The position numbers were made by a program, and so were the translations under genes. A stretch of DNA of 64,000 nt, taken from contig JAGFNQ010005674.1 in NCBI GenBank assembly GCA_024364735.1, positions 307,900-371,899 of the forward strand. The letters are read 5' to 3'. The stretch comes from Boesenbergia rotunda. Its lineage: Eukaryota > Streptophyta > Magnoliopsida > Zingiberales > Zingiberaceae. How positions within the stretch are numbered: position 1 is the first letter of the stretch; each line of letters opens with the position of its first letter. The notes below the pieces were generated by a model, which did no database searches, was not told the origin of the DNA, and saw only the letters and a list, made by a program, of their open reading frames with translations. This document shows, in pieces, positions 35,775-46,143 of this stretch.

Positions 35775-36440
35775 CTGGATCGGTCTGGTGATCGATCAGG
35801 ATTTTGGCACGTTGCTCCTTCGTGGATCGGTCGGGTGACCGATCCAGCGATGACTGATTGGTCGGGCGACCGATCAGGGAGCACACAGTGAGGTTGGGAA
35901 CCTACTGTGTTGCTCCTGATCGATCTGGTGACCGATCAGGGAGTATGCGTTTCACCCATTGACTGGCTCCTGATCGGTCTGGTGACCGATCAGGGAGCAA
36001 GCAGTGAGGTTGAGTTCCCTTGCTGAACTGCTCCTGATCGGTCTGGTGACCGATCAGGATCACTGTGCAGATCGTTCCGGAGAACGATCAAGTGTCGCAG
36101 GTTCCTCTCTATGATCGATCAGGACGGAGCCTGATCGGTCTGGTCAGGTTCTGATCGGTCTAGTGACCGATCAGGATGCTGCCTGATCGGTCCGGTGACC
36201 GATCAGAAGGCTTAGCCTGCGAAGCTCAGAAATCGCCCAATATAAGGGTGGATCGGTCTGGTGAACGATCCACGACCTGGGATCGGTCTGGTGATCGGTC
36301 CAGGAGAATCTCAAAGAAATCGCGATTTCTGATTGAGCGTTGGGGACCGATCAGGACGGAGCCTGATCGGTCTGGAACCAGCCTGATCGGTCTAGTGACC
36401 GATCAGGAGGCTCTCTGATCGGTCCGGTGACCGATCACTT
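35775..36440 (+). repeat. GATCGGTC...GACCGATC palindrome array
   Basis: About fifteen copies of GATCGGTCTGGTGACCGATC or close variants, usually inside TGATC...GATCAGG. Some have altered but still matching arms, for example GATCGTTCCGGAGAACGATC. Open frames here encode DRSGDRS-like repeats only because of the palindromes. Confidence 0.92.
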
Positions 36441-38055
36441 TAATTCAAATTGCATTGTCAGACGCTCTGATCGCGTCTGAACACAACCGATTCGCTGCCA
36501 CTTTCCTCTGATATTTGATATGCTGCTTGATTTGCTGCTCTAATACTCTGAGTAAGTTTCATGTGATAGGGGAGGATTCAAACACTCAAGGAGAAGTCAA
36601 AGAGAGCTTTCCTTGGAGCAGGTTTGTCCCTTTCTCCACACAGGTTGCAACGGCTGGATGCAGGACTGAAGCTGCTGACTGAAGCTTTGCTGAGGGAGCT
36701 CAGGAAGTTCAGTTAGGGTTCAGTGTAGCTGGCGCGTTGGCAGTGAGACAGCTGTAGGCTGCTGGAGATGAGATCATCTGGTGCTTAGCGAAGAAACAAA
36801 AGGAACGGGAGTTGTGGTGTTCAGTAACGATTTTGATCCTTGTGCTCTTGAGTTCCTGCGTTCTGTTTTGCTCCACATTAAGCTTGCTGTTCTTGAGTTC
36901 TTCAATCATTCTGAGCAAGCTATTGAAAAGCAATCATCATACTTGAGCGCTTGAAGGAGAAAACAAGAGGCTTGGAGTCCGACAGTGGGAAGACACGGAG
37001 AAGGGTTCTGCGTGAGATCGCCACTGGGTGGAGCTCAGGGAAGCTTGCTGTGTTTTTGTCCTTGCTAAGTGTTTGAGTAAGATCCTTCTTGTTGTTTCTT
37101 TGTGCTTAAACTATATCCTTATTTGAAACACACTGTGGAGAGGTTTCTCCACCGAGAAGGAGGTTGCTTCATATTCGGTGATCACCGGGGCTTGATCTGC
37201 CGACGATCAAGGGATCGCCCATCTTAAGGGCACGCCAAGGAGTAGGGGCAAGTTATCCCCGAACCTTGTAAAATCTCCTTGTTAGCGATATTGCTAATCT
37301 TGCTAGTTAGGTTTTGGTTTAAGTTTCTGCAAGTTTTGTTTTCATACTTCCGCTGTGCTATTAATAACTTCAAGTGCAGAAATTTGATAACTCTTCAAAG
37401 AGGAAGTGATTGGCTATATTCACCCCCTCTCTAGCCATCTCGTTCCCAACACACGCTGGGCCTGAAATAAAAATTTCAAGCCCACGTTGGGCCTGAAATA
37501 TTTTTATTTCAGGCCCAGCGTGGGCATGAAATCAATAGATTTCAGGCCCACGTTTTTTTTATTTCTGCAGACTTTTTTTTTGAAATTTTTTTACGCTTTT
37601 TTTTTATTTCTGCATATGTTTTTTTTTAAAATTTTTTTACGCTTTTTTTTATTTCTGCATACGTTTTTTTTAAATTTTTTTATATATTAATATATTTATT
37701 AAATATTATTTAATATATTAATTTTTATTAATCAAATATAAACATTATTTATTTATATTTTTAAATCACGTTGGATGAACTATTTTTAACTAAAATATTT
37801 TTTTAATTTTTACCTTATATTTTTAGCGTCGATTTCATAATATATTATTTTAAAATAAAAGTCTGAAAAATCACGTGCAGACGTCTCGAAATTTGTTACT
37901 GAGAGAGAGAAAGAGAAAGACAGCAGTTAGAAGGAGGGGTATAAGAGGAAGTTCACATAAAGGCCTACGCCCTTTGGTAAAATAGAAACCATGGTACGCC
38001 CTTTGGTAATTTCTGATATTTAGGTACGCCCTTTAGTAAATTGCCGATAAAACTT

Positions 38056-38469
38056 GGTGGTTGTAAACGTTCTCTATAAGGGTACCTTGAACGAAGGCAT
38101 TATTAACATCAAGTTGGCAAATATACCATCCATGGCTGACAGCAAGAGAGAGAATAAGACGAACTATAGTTGGTTTGACAATAGGGTTGAACGTATCATG
38201 ATAGTCGACACCAAGTTGCTGATAAAAACCCTTGGCTACTATCCGAGTTTTGTACCTATTAATAGAACCACTAGCTAATCTTTTAATGTGATAAATCCAT
38301 TTGCAACTAACTATATTTTGAGCTGATGACTAAGGGACTACTAGTTCCCAAGAGTCATTGTTAGCAAGAGCATCAAACTCGGCATATATGGCCTGACGCC
38401 ATTTGTGATCCTCGAGAGCCTAAGTTATATATGTTGGTTCAATTTTGTGGCTAGTTGAGCAGACAGATT
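38056..38469 (-). pseudogene. Old copia pol remnant: N-terminal RT part
   Basis: This is the other half of the copia remnant at 31804-32956, on the minus strand. Recognisable RT segments in order are HKWRQAIYAEFDAL, NDSWELV, CKWIYHIKR, KTRIVAKGFYQQLGVDY and CQLDVNNAFVQGTL. The order matches the start of a copia reverse transcriptase domain. The 5' part of this element is missing, cut off where an LTR starts at 38470. Confidence 0.87.
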
Positions 38470-38897
38470 TATTGGTGCAATCTTTTTTAAGTCTAGATTG
38501 ACCAAGTTTGACTAAGCTCAAGTGAGCTTGAGTTTCAATGTTTAACAATGATTTTTGAATGTTGTGTGAGATAAGTCAAGTAGATCAAGGTTGGGTGGAG
38601 ATTTGACTAGTGAAATCCAAGTGGATTTGGGAGGATCACACATTGACAAAGTAAAGTCTCCGAGATACTAGACCTAATTACGATTAGATAAAGTGAAGTC
38701 CTAGTGAGACTAGACAGACTTAGTTGGGAACATGATGAAGTCCAAGTGGATCTAGGAGGATCATACATTGGCAAGATAGAAGTCTACCGAGAACATAAAC
38801 CTAACTGCAATTAGGCAAAGTGAAGTCTCAGTGGGATTAGGCAGACCTAGTTGGGAACTAGGGAAAATCCAAGGATGGTTAGCTAAGAGCTAAACAC

Positions 38898-39939
38898 TAT
38901 TGGTGCAATCGACCTAAGTTTGATCGGGTAGATCATGGGTTTTGATGTATGTGTCAATATGATTAAGTTAGATTTTCATGTTAATTTGATGTGTGTGGTT
39001 GAGTTTTGCAAGGCTTGGTGAATCACATATGAGGAACAATGGAGTGAAGCATCCAAGGGACGAGAGCCTAAGGACGAGGACTTTAAAGGGCGAGCCGAGA
39101 AAGTAGACTTCAAAGGCATATGCGAAGGATGACATGGAGACAAGTCGTGGGCTTGTGTGCACATCCGAGGGACGAGAGCCAAAGGAAGAGAACTTCAAGG
39201 GGCAAGCTGAGGAAGTGGACTTCAAGGCATACGCGAAGGATGAACTCTGGAGAGATTGAGAGTGAGCTTGTAAGCAGGGCAGTCGACTGGCAAGGGAAGC
39301 AGTCGACTAGCACTGTCGAGAGTGCACTGTAGCAGTTGACTGGTATGCGAACCAGTCGATTGATCCTTCTGTAAGGTCGAACAACAAGTAGCAGTCGACT
39401 GGTTTCCAGACCAGTCGACTGGTTTGTTCAAAATCCAGCTGTTAGACTAGTCGTTAGCTGGACACCAGTCGACTGGCCCTGGGGGCAGTCGACTGGTGTT
39501 GGGGCTGAGCTGTTTGATTAATAGCTCTTTCCTCTATTTAAAGAGAAGCTTGAGACTTGTGATAGGTTAGCTATTCATTGTGAAATCCTTTCTCAAGTGT
39601 TCAAGTGCTCAAGCTCCAAGTCTTCCCTCTTCCTCCAAAACCTATCTCACATCTTGTAAAGAGGAAGAGGCTTTGCGAGAGGTTGTTCTCCACCGAGAAG
39701 GAGAAAGCATTAGATGGAGATTGTCAGGGCGTTATCCATCGAAGGATCAAGGGTTCATCCACCTCAAGGACACACCGTGGAGTAGGAGCAAATAATCTTC
39801 GAACCACGTAAACGGTAAAGCGTTAACATTGTTCTAATTGATAGTTTAAATTTTCATTTGCACTAATAATTGTAGGAAGAAAGTGAATTTGGGTGACCAA
39901 GCTATTCACCCCCTTCTAGCCGTGCCATCGGTCCCAACA
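38898..39939 (+). mobile_element. Solo LTR with GTCGAC palindromes
   Basis: The 1042-bp LTR starts TATTGGTGCAATCGACC and ends ATCGGTCCCAACA. It is flanked by the 5-bp duplication AACAC (38893-38897 and 39940-39944). From 39283 to 39520 it has about seven GTCGACTGG sites, several as the palindrome ACCAGTCGACTGGT. A TATTTAAA TATA-like box (about 39534) follows. The downstream part has TTCTCCACCGAGAAGGAG. It is a third LTR family with the same ground plan. Confidence 0.9.
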
Positions 39940-40056
39940 AACACTTGGCGTGAGTAAAGTTCTAGTTAGTAACTAGGCAAGGAAAAACCCAAATTGGTTA
40001 AGGGTTGACTAAACATTTGGGGAAGTGAACTCTAGACTTATATTAGACAAGTTAGG

Positions 40057-40470
40057 GTGTCAATCGATCAGGTGATCAATTGACCAATCAATTAGGTGAA
40101 CGATTGGGATTTATTTCTAGGGAAACAGTAAGGCCCTTAATCTATTGGGCAATCGATTAAGGGGTTGACCAATCGATCAGTCGATTGATTGGTTGCTATG
40201 TTGTCACAAGAAAAAATTTAGCCTTTCGATCAAGTGATCGATTAAGACACTTCTGTCACAAAAATAGAAGCAACCCTAATCGATTAGGTGATCAATTAGG
40301 GATGCCTTAATCGATTAAGGCTATTTTTGCAAAGAGCAAAATAAAGTACTTAATCGATTAGCAAATCGATTAAGACCTCGTTAATCGATTGGGTAATCGA
40401 TTAAGCTTTGAAACATAGCCATTGAATGGCTAGATCTGCGCGGTAATTGATTAGGCAATCAATTAGGAAC
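40057..40470 (+). repeat. AATCGATT palindrome array in the old LTR
   Basis: Variant AATCGATT pairs (TTAATCGATT, GATCAATT, CAATCGATC) occur in the same place as the array in the young LTRs and again directly upstream of a TATA box. Many half-sites have mutated on both arms together. Confidence 0.8.
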
Positions 40471-41769
40471 CTTAGGTCGGCGCGATATAAAGGGTTTTTC
40501 ACTTAGGTTGAAAGCAGTTCTTCTCTTCCTCCTTCACTCATTCTTGTGCGCTCTTGGGGACAAGTGTTGTTACATTTCCAAGCATCAAGGGGCGATTTCA
40601 TGTTAGAAGAAAGCAAGAAAAGCAAAAAGCCATTATTGCAAATCTTGTAAGGTTTAATCTTGTATTTACCTGTTCTTGTTGTATTTTTTTTGTGTAAGCA
40701 TATACGAGACTTATCCACCTCCAAGAAGGAGACACTTATTGTGTTTGTGAGTGTGAGGAGAGAGGATTCTGTTGGGAACGAGATGGCTATAGAGGGGGGG
40801 TGAATATAGACAATCGCTTGCCCCTTGAAAACTAATCACGATTTCTGCAACTCAAATATCAGTAGCACAGCGGAAAGAATGGAAAAACAGAGTATGCAGA
40901 AAACAAATGATTGCAAAGCACACACAACTAGCAAGATCGCTAACAAGGAAGGTTTACAAGGTTCGGGGATAACTTGCCCCTACTCCTTGGCATGCCCTTG
41001 AGGTGGGCGATCCCTTGATCGTCGGCAGATCAAGCCCCGGTTAACACCGGATATGAAGCAACCTCCTTCTCGGTGGAGAAACCTCTCCACAGTGTGTTTC
41101 AAACAATGATATATAATGAGCACAATGAAACAACAACAAGAAAGATCTTACTCAAACACTTAGCAAGGATTAAACACAGCAAGCTTCCCGAGCTCCACCC
41201 AGTGGCGATCTCACGCAGACCCCGTCTGCTTCGTGTCTTCCCACTGTCGGACTCCAAGCTTCTTGTTTTCTCCTTCAAGCGCTCAAGTATGATGTATGCT
41301 TCTCAATAGCTTGCTTAGAATGGATGAAGAACTCAAGAACAGCAAGCTTCTCGCAGCAGAACGCAAGAACACACAGGTTTTCAAAAACTGAATCTCATAC
41401 TGAAACCAACTCTCGCGTTTCTTTTTGTTTCTCCGCCAAGCGACGGGTGACACCATCTCTGTAGCTCCCAGCTACTCCTCTGCCAACGCCAGCCTCTACT
41501 GAGCTATCTCTGGACTCACTGAGCTCCTCAGTCGAGCTCTAGTCTTAGCTCCAGTCCGCAGCTCGCCGTTGCAACCTGAGATGGGAAAAGGGACAAACCT
41601 GCTCCAAGGAAAGCACTCTCTGACTTCTCCTTGAGTGTTTGAATCCTCCCCTGTCACCTGAAACTCAATCAGAGCATTAGAGCAGAAGATCACAAAGCAT
41701 ATCACATACATCAGCAAATCGGATACGATCAGACGCTCTGACGACGTCTGACAGTGAAATTTGAATTAA

Positions 41770-42275
41770 AGTGATCGGTCACCAGACCGATCCAGGGTGC
41801 GTGGATCGATCACCAGACCGATCCACTGCTCTGCTGGGATTCCCAGCTCTCGCAGCAATACACGCCTGATCGGTCACCAGACCGATCAGGGTTGATCCTG
41901 ATCGGTCACCAGACCGATCAGATTGGATCCTGATCGGTCACTCAGACCGATCAAAGCAGATGAACAGTTACTTTTTAATCAAACCCAAGATTCCTGATCG
42001 GTCACCGGACTGATCCAAGGCTCTGATCAACACGGGAACTCACTCACTGTTTGCTCCCTGATCGGTCGCCAGACCGATCAGGAGCAAGACAGCAAGGAAG
42101 CAGCCTGCTCCCTGATCTGTCTCCGGATCGATCAGGAGCCACACAGTAGATTCCCAATCTCACTGTGCGCTCCCTGATCGGTCACCAGTCCGATCAGACA
42201 TAGTTGGATCGGTCACCAGACCGATCCACTAAGGAGCAGCGTGCCAACAGTCCCTGATCGGTCACCAGACCGATC
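41770..42275 (-). repeat. GATCGGTC palindrome array, 3' LTR
   Basis: About a dozen GATCGGTCACCAGACCGATC-type palindromes, same layout as in the solo LTR at 35775-36440. Confidence 0.9.
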
Positions 42276-42284
42276 CAGTGACTC

Positions 42285-42930
42285 TACCCAGCCCTCCAAG
42301 CTAGGGATTCATCCACCTTAGCCCTCCAAGCTAAGGATTTTTCCATCTAACTCTCCAAGTTGGGAATTTCACCTAACCCTCCAAGTTAGGACTTTTCACC
42401 TAGCCCTCCAAGCTAGGACTTTTCACCTAGCCCTCCAAGCTAGGACTTTTCACCCAACTCTTCCGAGTTAGAACATCATCCAACCTAGCCCTCCAAGCTA
42501 GGCACCTGACCCTCCAAGCCAGGACTTTTTCACCTAATTCTCCAGGATGGGAATTTGCACCTAACCCTCCAAGTTAGGACTTTTCACCTAGCCCTCCAAG
42601 CTAGGACTTTTCACCCAACCCTTCCGAATTAGGACTTTTCCAACACCTAACCTCCCAGGTTAGGATTTTCAACACCTAGCCCTCCAAGCTAGGATTTTCC
42701 ACACCTAACCTCCCAGGTTAGGATTTTCCAACATCATGCCTAATCCTCGATTAGGACTTAATCATAATCATCACAATCATCACAATCATCACACCTAACC
42801 TCCCAGGTTAGGGTTTTCCATATCATGCCTAATCCTCGATCAGGACTTAATCATAATCCACCTAACCTCCCAGATTAGGATTTTCCATATCATAATCATT
42901 CTCTTAAACTAAAATCGTTGTCAACACCAA
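42285..42930 (-). repeat. Stem-loop array, 3' LTR
   Basis: Repeated CCTAGCCCTCCAAGCTAGG and CCTAACCTCCCAGGTTAGG units with matching stem changes, in the strand opposite to the solo LTR at 35038. Confidence 0.9.
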
Positions 42931-42960
42931 AACAGCAATCAGGGCCAGACTGCATCAACA

Positions 42961-42973
42961 ATCTCCCCCTTTT
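42961..42973 (-). other. Polypurine tract
   Basis: On the minus strand AAAAAGGGGGAGAT lies directly before the 3' LTR, as in the gag-only element. Confidence 0.85.
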
Positions 42974-43524
42974 TGTTGTTTGACAACCCGATTTTAAGTT
43001 TAGGGATTCTCAATCAATTTTCCAACATTATGAATCATAGGAGAATCCAGATCCTCCCCCTACAACATGGTCATTCTAAACTTAACCAATCACACTCTCT
43101 CCCCCTTTGTCGAACACCGAAAAGGGGTAAGAGGGACTGTTAAGATAAACTCCCCCTCAAACCTAGAGGGTCCCAACTCAAAAATGTGATAATTTGTGGA
43201 ATGATCATATGAACACATGTGAAAAGATTAAGATAAGACAAAGCAGTCACATGTATCATATGAATGTGAAATATAGATTGCCAAAGCATGCCATAATATT
43301 CATGAGGATCAACTAGACATGGCAATGTAAGCATGAATATGGCAATCGAATAATCATGCATATAATAGATATACAAACAGCATGGCATCAACAATAGCAG
43401 AGTAAGCATGGCAGATAAAATATATGGGTCAAAGCATGAAAACATCCAAGCAAGTAGCAAAATATGTGTGACTCAAGGTCACAACAACAAAGTCAGAAGG
43501 CATATAGCCAAAAGTCATACAACG

Positions 43525-44805
43525 TCACTCGACAACAACATCGTCATCAAAATCATCAATACATATGATATCCCCAGGTGAAGGGCCACTGGGGGATACA
43601 TCATCAGGAAATGTGTGATGATACCACTCTTCATACCATCGGTCCTGGAACGAGTCCATCTCCGAGACCTCAGATACTAGAGCATCTAGACGGCGATCGA
43701 AGGACTGAAACTCGGAGCTGACTTCCTGTTGCCAGAGCTCGGAAACATGTAGTTCGTGCCGCAGCATCCGCTCTATCTCCGCAACCTGCCAGCACAGGTC
43801 AGGAGCCTGCTCGTCGTAATCATCAGTAGAGTGCTCTGTGCCAAGGACCGCTTTTGGTAACTCTCCCATGGGTCTCCGATCCTTCCACTGCAGCCCCCGT
43901 GATCCCACAACCACGCCAGACTGAGCCAACATGCGTTTATCCAGACGACAATGCTGTCGTACCATAGGCACAATGTGACCCTGTGAAATATCGACGCCTA
44001 CCGACTCCAGCCAGGCAGTGATGATGTGACCGAATGGCATATAGATCGACTGGGATAACGGCAAACTGTGGGCGATGATAGAGAAATAGACTGAAGCCAC
44101 TGGGTCAAAATCTAGCTGCTGATGCATCCCATAGAGCATCAAACAGTGGAATGGGTGGATCTCATCAAGATGTTCCGAGGTAGTGGGGAGAAGACAATTG
44201 GTGATGATTTTAAATAACACATAGTCAACGGGTGAAAGTTGAAGAGCAGGAAAAGTGGGAAAAGCCCGGGTGCGCTCACCAGAGCCCTCTGGCCTGGGAT
44301 GACCTAGAAAGTACTCATAGATGGAATCGGAAGTCACTCCATTGAAAGGAGCTGGAAAGGGAGTGGGAGGAAAAGGGTAGAGGAAGAAATCATTGGTCGA
44401 CCTGCGACACCCTAGAAAAGTAGTGAAAATAGATTGATTGAAATCGAGATCGATACCCGCAACACGGGTTTTCCACCCCGTGCCCTTCCCACTCACCATG
44501 TTATTATAGAACTCAGAAACCAAATCAAGATTGATCGGACCTTCAAAGTGCAATATGGGTTGAAGATTATAAAAGTCAATACATTGCCGGATTGTTGGAC
44601 AGTGCTCATAGATAAAAATTGGGTCTATAGATCGACACGGCATGAGGTTAAACTTGTGCCATTCGAAATTGAGAGCAAGACCAACACTCTGAAATCGAGT
44701 ATGTGGGGGAGGTGGAGACCTTGAAGAAGTAGTCTTCCCCCTCGAACTACCCTCCGCTACCTCCTTTCCCTTAGATGACTTTCTAATAGGATTTGAATTG
44801 ATCAT
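43525..44805 (-). CDS. Extra 3' ORF of the SIRE-like element (426 aa)
   Basis: This is an uninterrupted ORF downstream of RNase H and in the same sense as pol. After a basic Ser-rich N-terminus (about 1-35) come a segment NLDLVSEFYNNMV and a globular region with many aromatic residues to about residue 300. A helical acidic C-terminus (EIERMLRHELHVSELW...) ends in FDDDVVVE. The middle resembles the putative plant transposon protein family (Transposase_32 type) found in plant retrotransposon-derived ORFs (family recollection). No signal peptide or clear membrane segment is seen, so the envelope-like role sometimes given to SIRE third ORFs is not supported here. Its function is unknown. It is the only intact ORF of the element. 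Confidence 0.8.
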   Translation of the reverse strand: MINSNPIRKSSKGKEVAEGSSRGKTTSSRSPPPPHTRFQSVGLALNFEWHKFNLMPCRSIDPIFIYEHCPTIRQCIDFYNLQPILHFEGPINLDLVSEFYNNMVSGKGTGWKTRVAGIDLDFNQSIFTTFLGCRRSTNDFFLYPFPPTPFPAPFNGVTSDSIYEYFLGHPRPEGSGERTRAFPTFPALQLSPVDYVLFKIITNCLLPTTSEHLDEIHPFHCLMLYGMHQQLDFDPVASVYFSIIAHSLPLSQSIYMPFGHIITAWLESVGVDISQGHIVPMVRQHCRLDKRMLAQSGVVVGSRGLQWKDRRPMGELPKAVLGTEHSTDDYDEQAPDLCWQVAEIERMLRHELHVSELWQQEVSSEFQSFDRRLDALVSEVSEMDSFQDRWYEEWYHHTFPDDVSPSGPSPGDIICIDDFDDDVVVE

Positions 44806-46143
44806 GACACAGAGATTGAATCATACAAGGGTTGATCATAGGATGAGACCCAATCAAAAGATAGATAAGAAATTTTTGGTCATAAGATGAGGAAGAGGGT
44901 CACGGCAAAAACAAGAACAAGAACAGAATTCGGTTAGCTTCACAAATATATATCTTTTTGAAAACGAAAAATGAAGCCCAACACTTACTTTGGTGCCATT
45001 GAAGCGTTTTAGCGAGGGAGGAAGAAGTCGGTTCCTCACGGTTGAGAGAGGCTTGCTCACCGAGAACTCTCGGACACAGAGAGGAAGAGGAGATCTTGCC
45101 GGAAAATACCAGTAGAAATCTCTGCTTCGCACGCTCGTGAGGAAGGGAGACGCAGAACTCTCTTACTCGTTCAAGGTTGCACAGATGGGGTGGTTTCGGC
45201 GCTAGGGTTCGGGAAAACGCCGACTTGGAGAGTTAATCGGTTGGTGGATCGGTCCACCAACCAAAATTTAATGCGGTTGATCTGATCACCGTTCGATCAG
45301 ATCGCGTCCAAACCGATCAGATGCGATCCTGATCGGACTGGCATGGTCCTGATCGGTCTGATGACCGATCAGACGCTCTCCTGATCGGTCGGGTGACCGA
45401 TCAGGATTTGATCAGTAGGGTCCGAAGAGAAACCTCTGAGCTCCCTGATCGGTCTGTGGACCGATCCCCACAGGGTGCCAGATCGGTCTGGAGACCGATC
45501 CAGGCTAGCTCAGACACTTAGTCAAATTTCGGGAGATCCGACACAGGAAGGAGTCAGATCGGTCTGGGGACCGATCAGTCCTATGCCTGATCGGTCCGGT
45601 GACCGATCAGGGTTCCTGATACGACCTGGAATATTCAGTTTCAGAATTTCTGAAATTTCCAAACGATCTTTGATGGATTTTGTCTAACTTGGACAGGTCT
45701 TTATGACTAAAATTGATTCTTGAACAAGAATCTAAAGTCCTTATAGGTTCATCACACACTTTGACCCATCTTAATGGAGTCAAACTCAACCATCAATCAA
45801 TCAAGCAACTTCAAACAATTTTTTTTTACTCCAACTTCAAGTGTCCAATCAAGTTGCCTTGATTGGAATGTCCAAGTATGATCATGGAGCCATATACACA
45901 TATGTTATGCAATGGTTTTCCCCACACTTGGTCACCACCGTGATTATTATCTCGTCAACTTAATTTCTCAATTGATGCAATGACATTTTGAGAAATTGAG
46001 TTGAACCTAACATCTCACCCCATATCTAGCAAACAAAAATATTTTGGTAACCCTTATAGTTTGTGTGAGATGTTCCCAAAGTTACCCAATTGTTCCCTAA
46101 CAACTTGAAATAATCATGAAGGGTTTTGACCACAATTTGAACA
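44806..46143 (-). other. Spacer between RNase H and the extra ORF, with palindromes
   Basis: 45290-45615 holds eight or so GATCGGTC palindromes like those in the LTR. They lie just upstream of the extra ORF in its direction of transcription (about 0.5-0.8 kb away). The rest (45620-46143) is AT-rich without coding signal. The cluster could serve as an internal promoter, which is only a guess. Confidence 0.7.

Larger units (their letters stand above)
35038..37451 (+). mobile_element. Solo LTR of the SIRE-like copia family
   Basis: The 2414-bp LTR starts TGTTGATGCAGTCTGGCCCTG and ends TCGTTCCCAACA. It is flanked by the 5-bp duplication CACGC (35033-35037 and 37452-37456). It has the same ends, stem-loop array, palindrome array and downstream module as the LTRs of the element at 40770-63999, but in the opposite orientation. 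No internal sequence remains, so it formed by LTR-LTR recombination. Confidence 0.93.
32966..38046. mobile_element. Fold-back Mutator-like element with 9-bp TSD
   Basis: The ends are inverted repeats beginning CGGCAATTTACCAAAGG on the left and its diverged complement on the right (TTAGTAAATTGCCG). A 9-bp duplication, ATAAAACTT, flanks the element (32957-32965 and 38047-38055). Nine bp is the target length of Mutator-like elements. The inverted arms are 1.27-1.39 kb each and meet at about 34357, so the whole element is a palindrome apart from the 2.4-kb solo LTR in its right arm. No transposase is present. Arms contain GGGCCTGAAAT-type inverted repeats (33465-33590 and 34975-37550). It was inserted into the copia pol remnant. 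Confidence 0.92.
38470..40769 (+). mobile_element. Old LTR related to the gag-only family, twice interrupted
   Basis: It begins TATTGGTGCAATCTTTTTTAAG and follows the LTR at 11179-12412 block by block. It has the stem-loop array (38640-38892 and 39945-40020; CCTAGTTGGGAACTAGG), the AATCGATT palindromes (40057-40470), a TATA box (GATATAAAG, about 40483-40491) and the CTCCAAGAAGGAG module. It is split by a solo LTR (38898-39939). A SIRE-like element then interrupts it at 40770, so its 3' end lies beyond the window. It is far more diverged than the young LTR pair. Confidence 0.85.
40770..42960 (-). repeat. 3' LTR of the SIRE-like element
   Basis: The LTR is 2191 bp in minus-strand orientation. 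From 42960 leftward it has the TGTTGATGCAGTC start, the CTAGCTTGGAGGGCTAGG array (42930-42285), the GATCGGTC palindromes (42275-41770), the transcribed module with the GGTTTCTCCACC motif (near 41075-41090) and the TCGTTCCCAACA end at 40770. Confidence 0.93.

Noticed and set aside
35663..36418. Open frames with DRSGDRS/PDRSPDRS repeats (also 45475-45687)
   Set aside because: They are translations of the GATCGGTC palindromes in LTR DNA on either strand, with no independent coding signal.
41073..41309. A 78-codon frame, identical at 62120-62356, that could look like a duplicated gene
   Set aside because: Both lie at the same place in the two LTRs of one element. The identity is due to the LTR pair.
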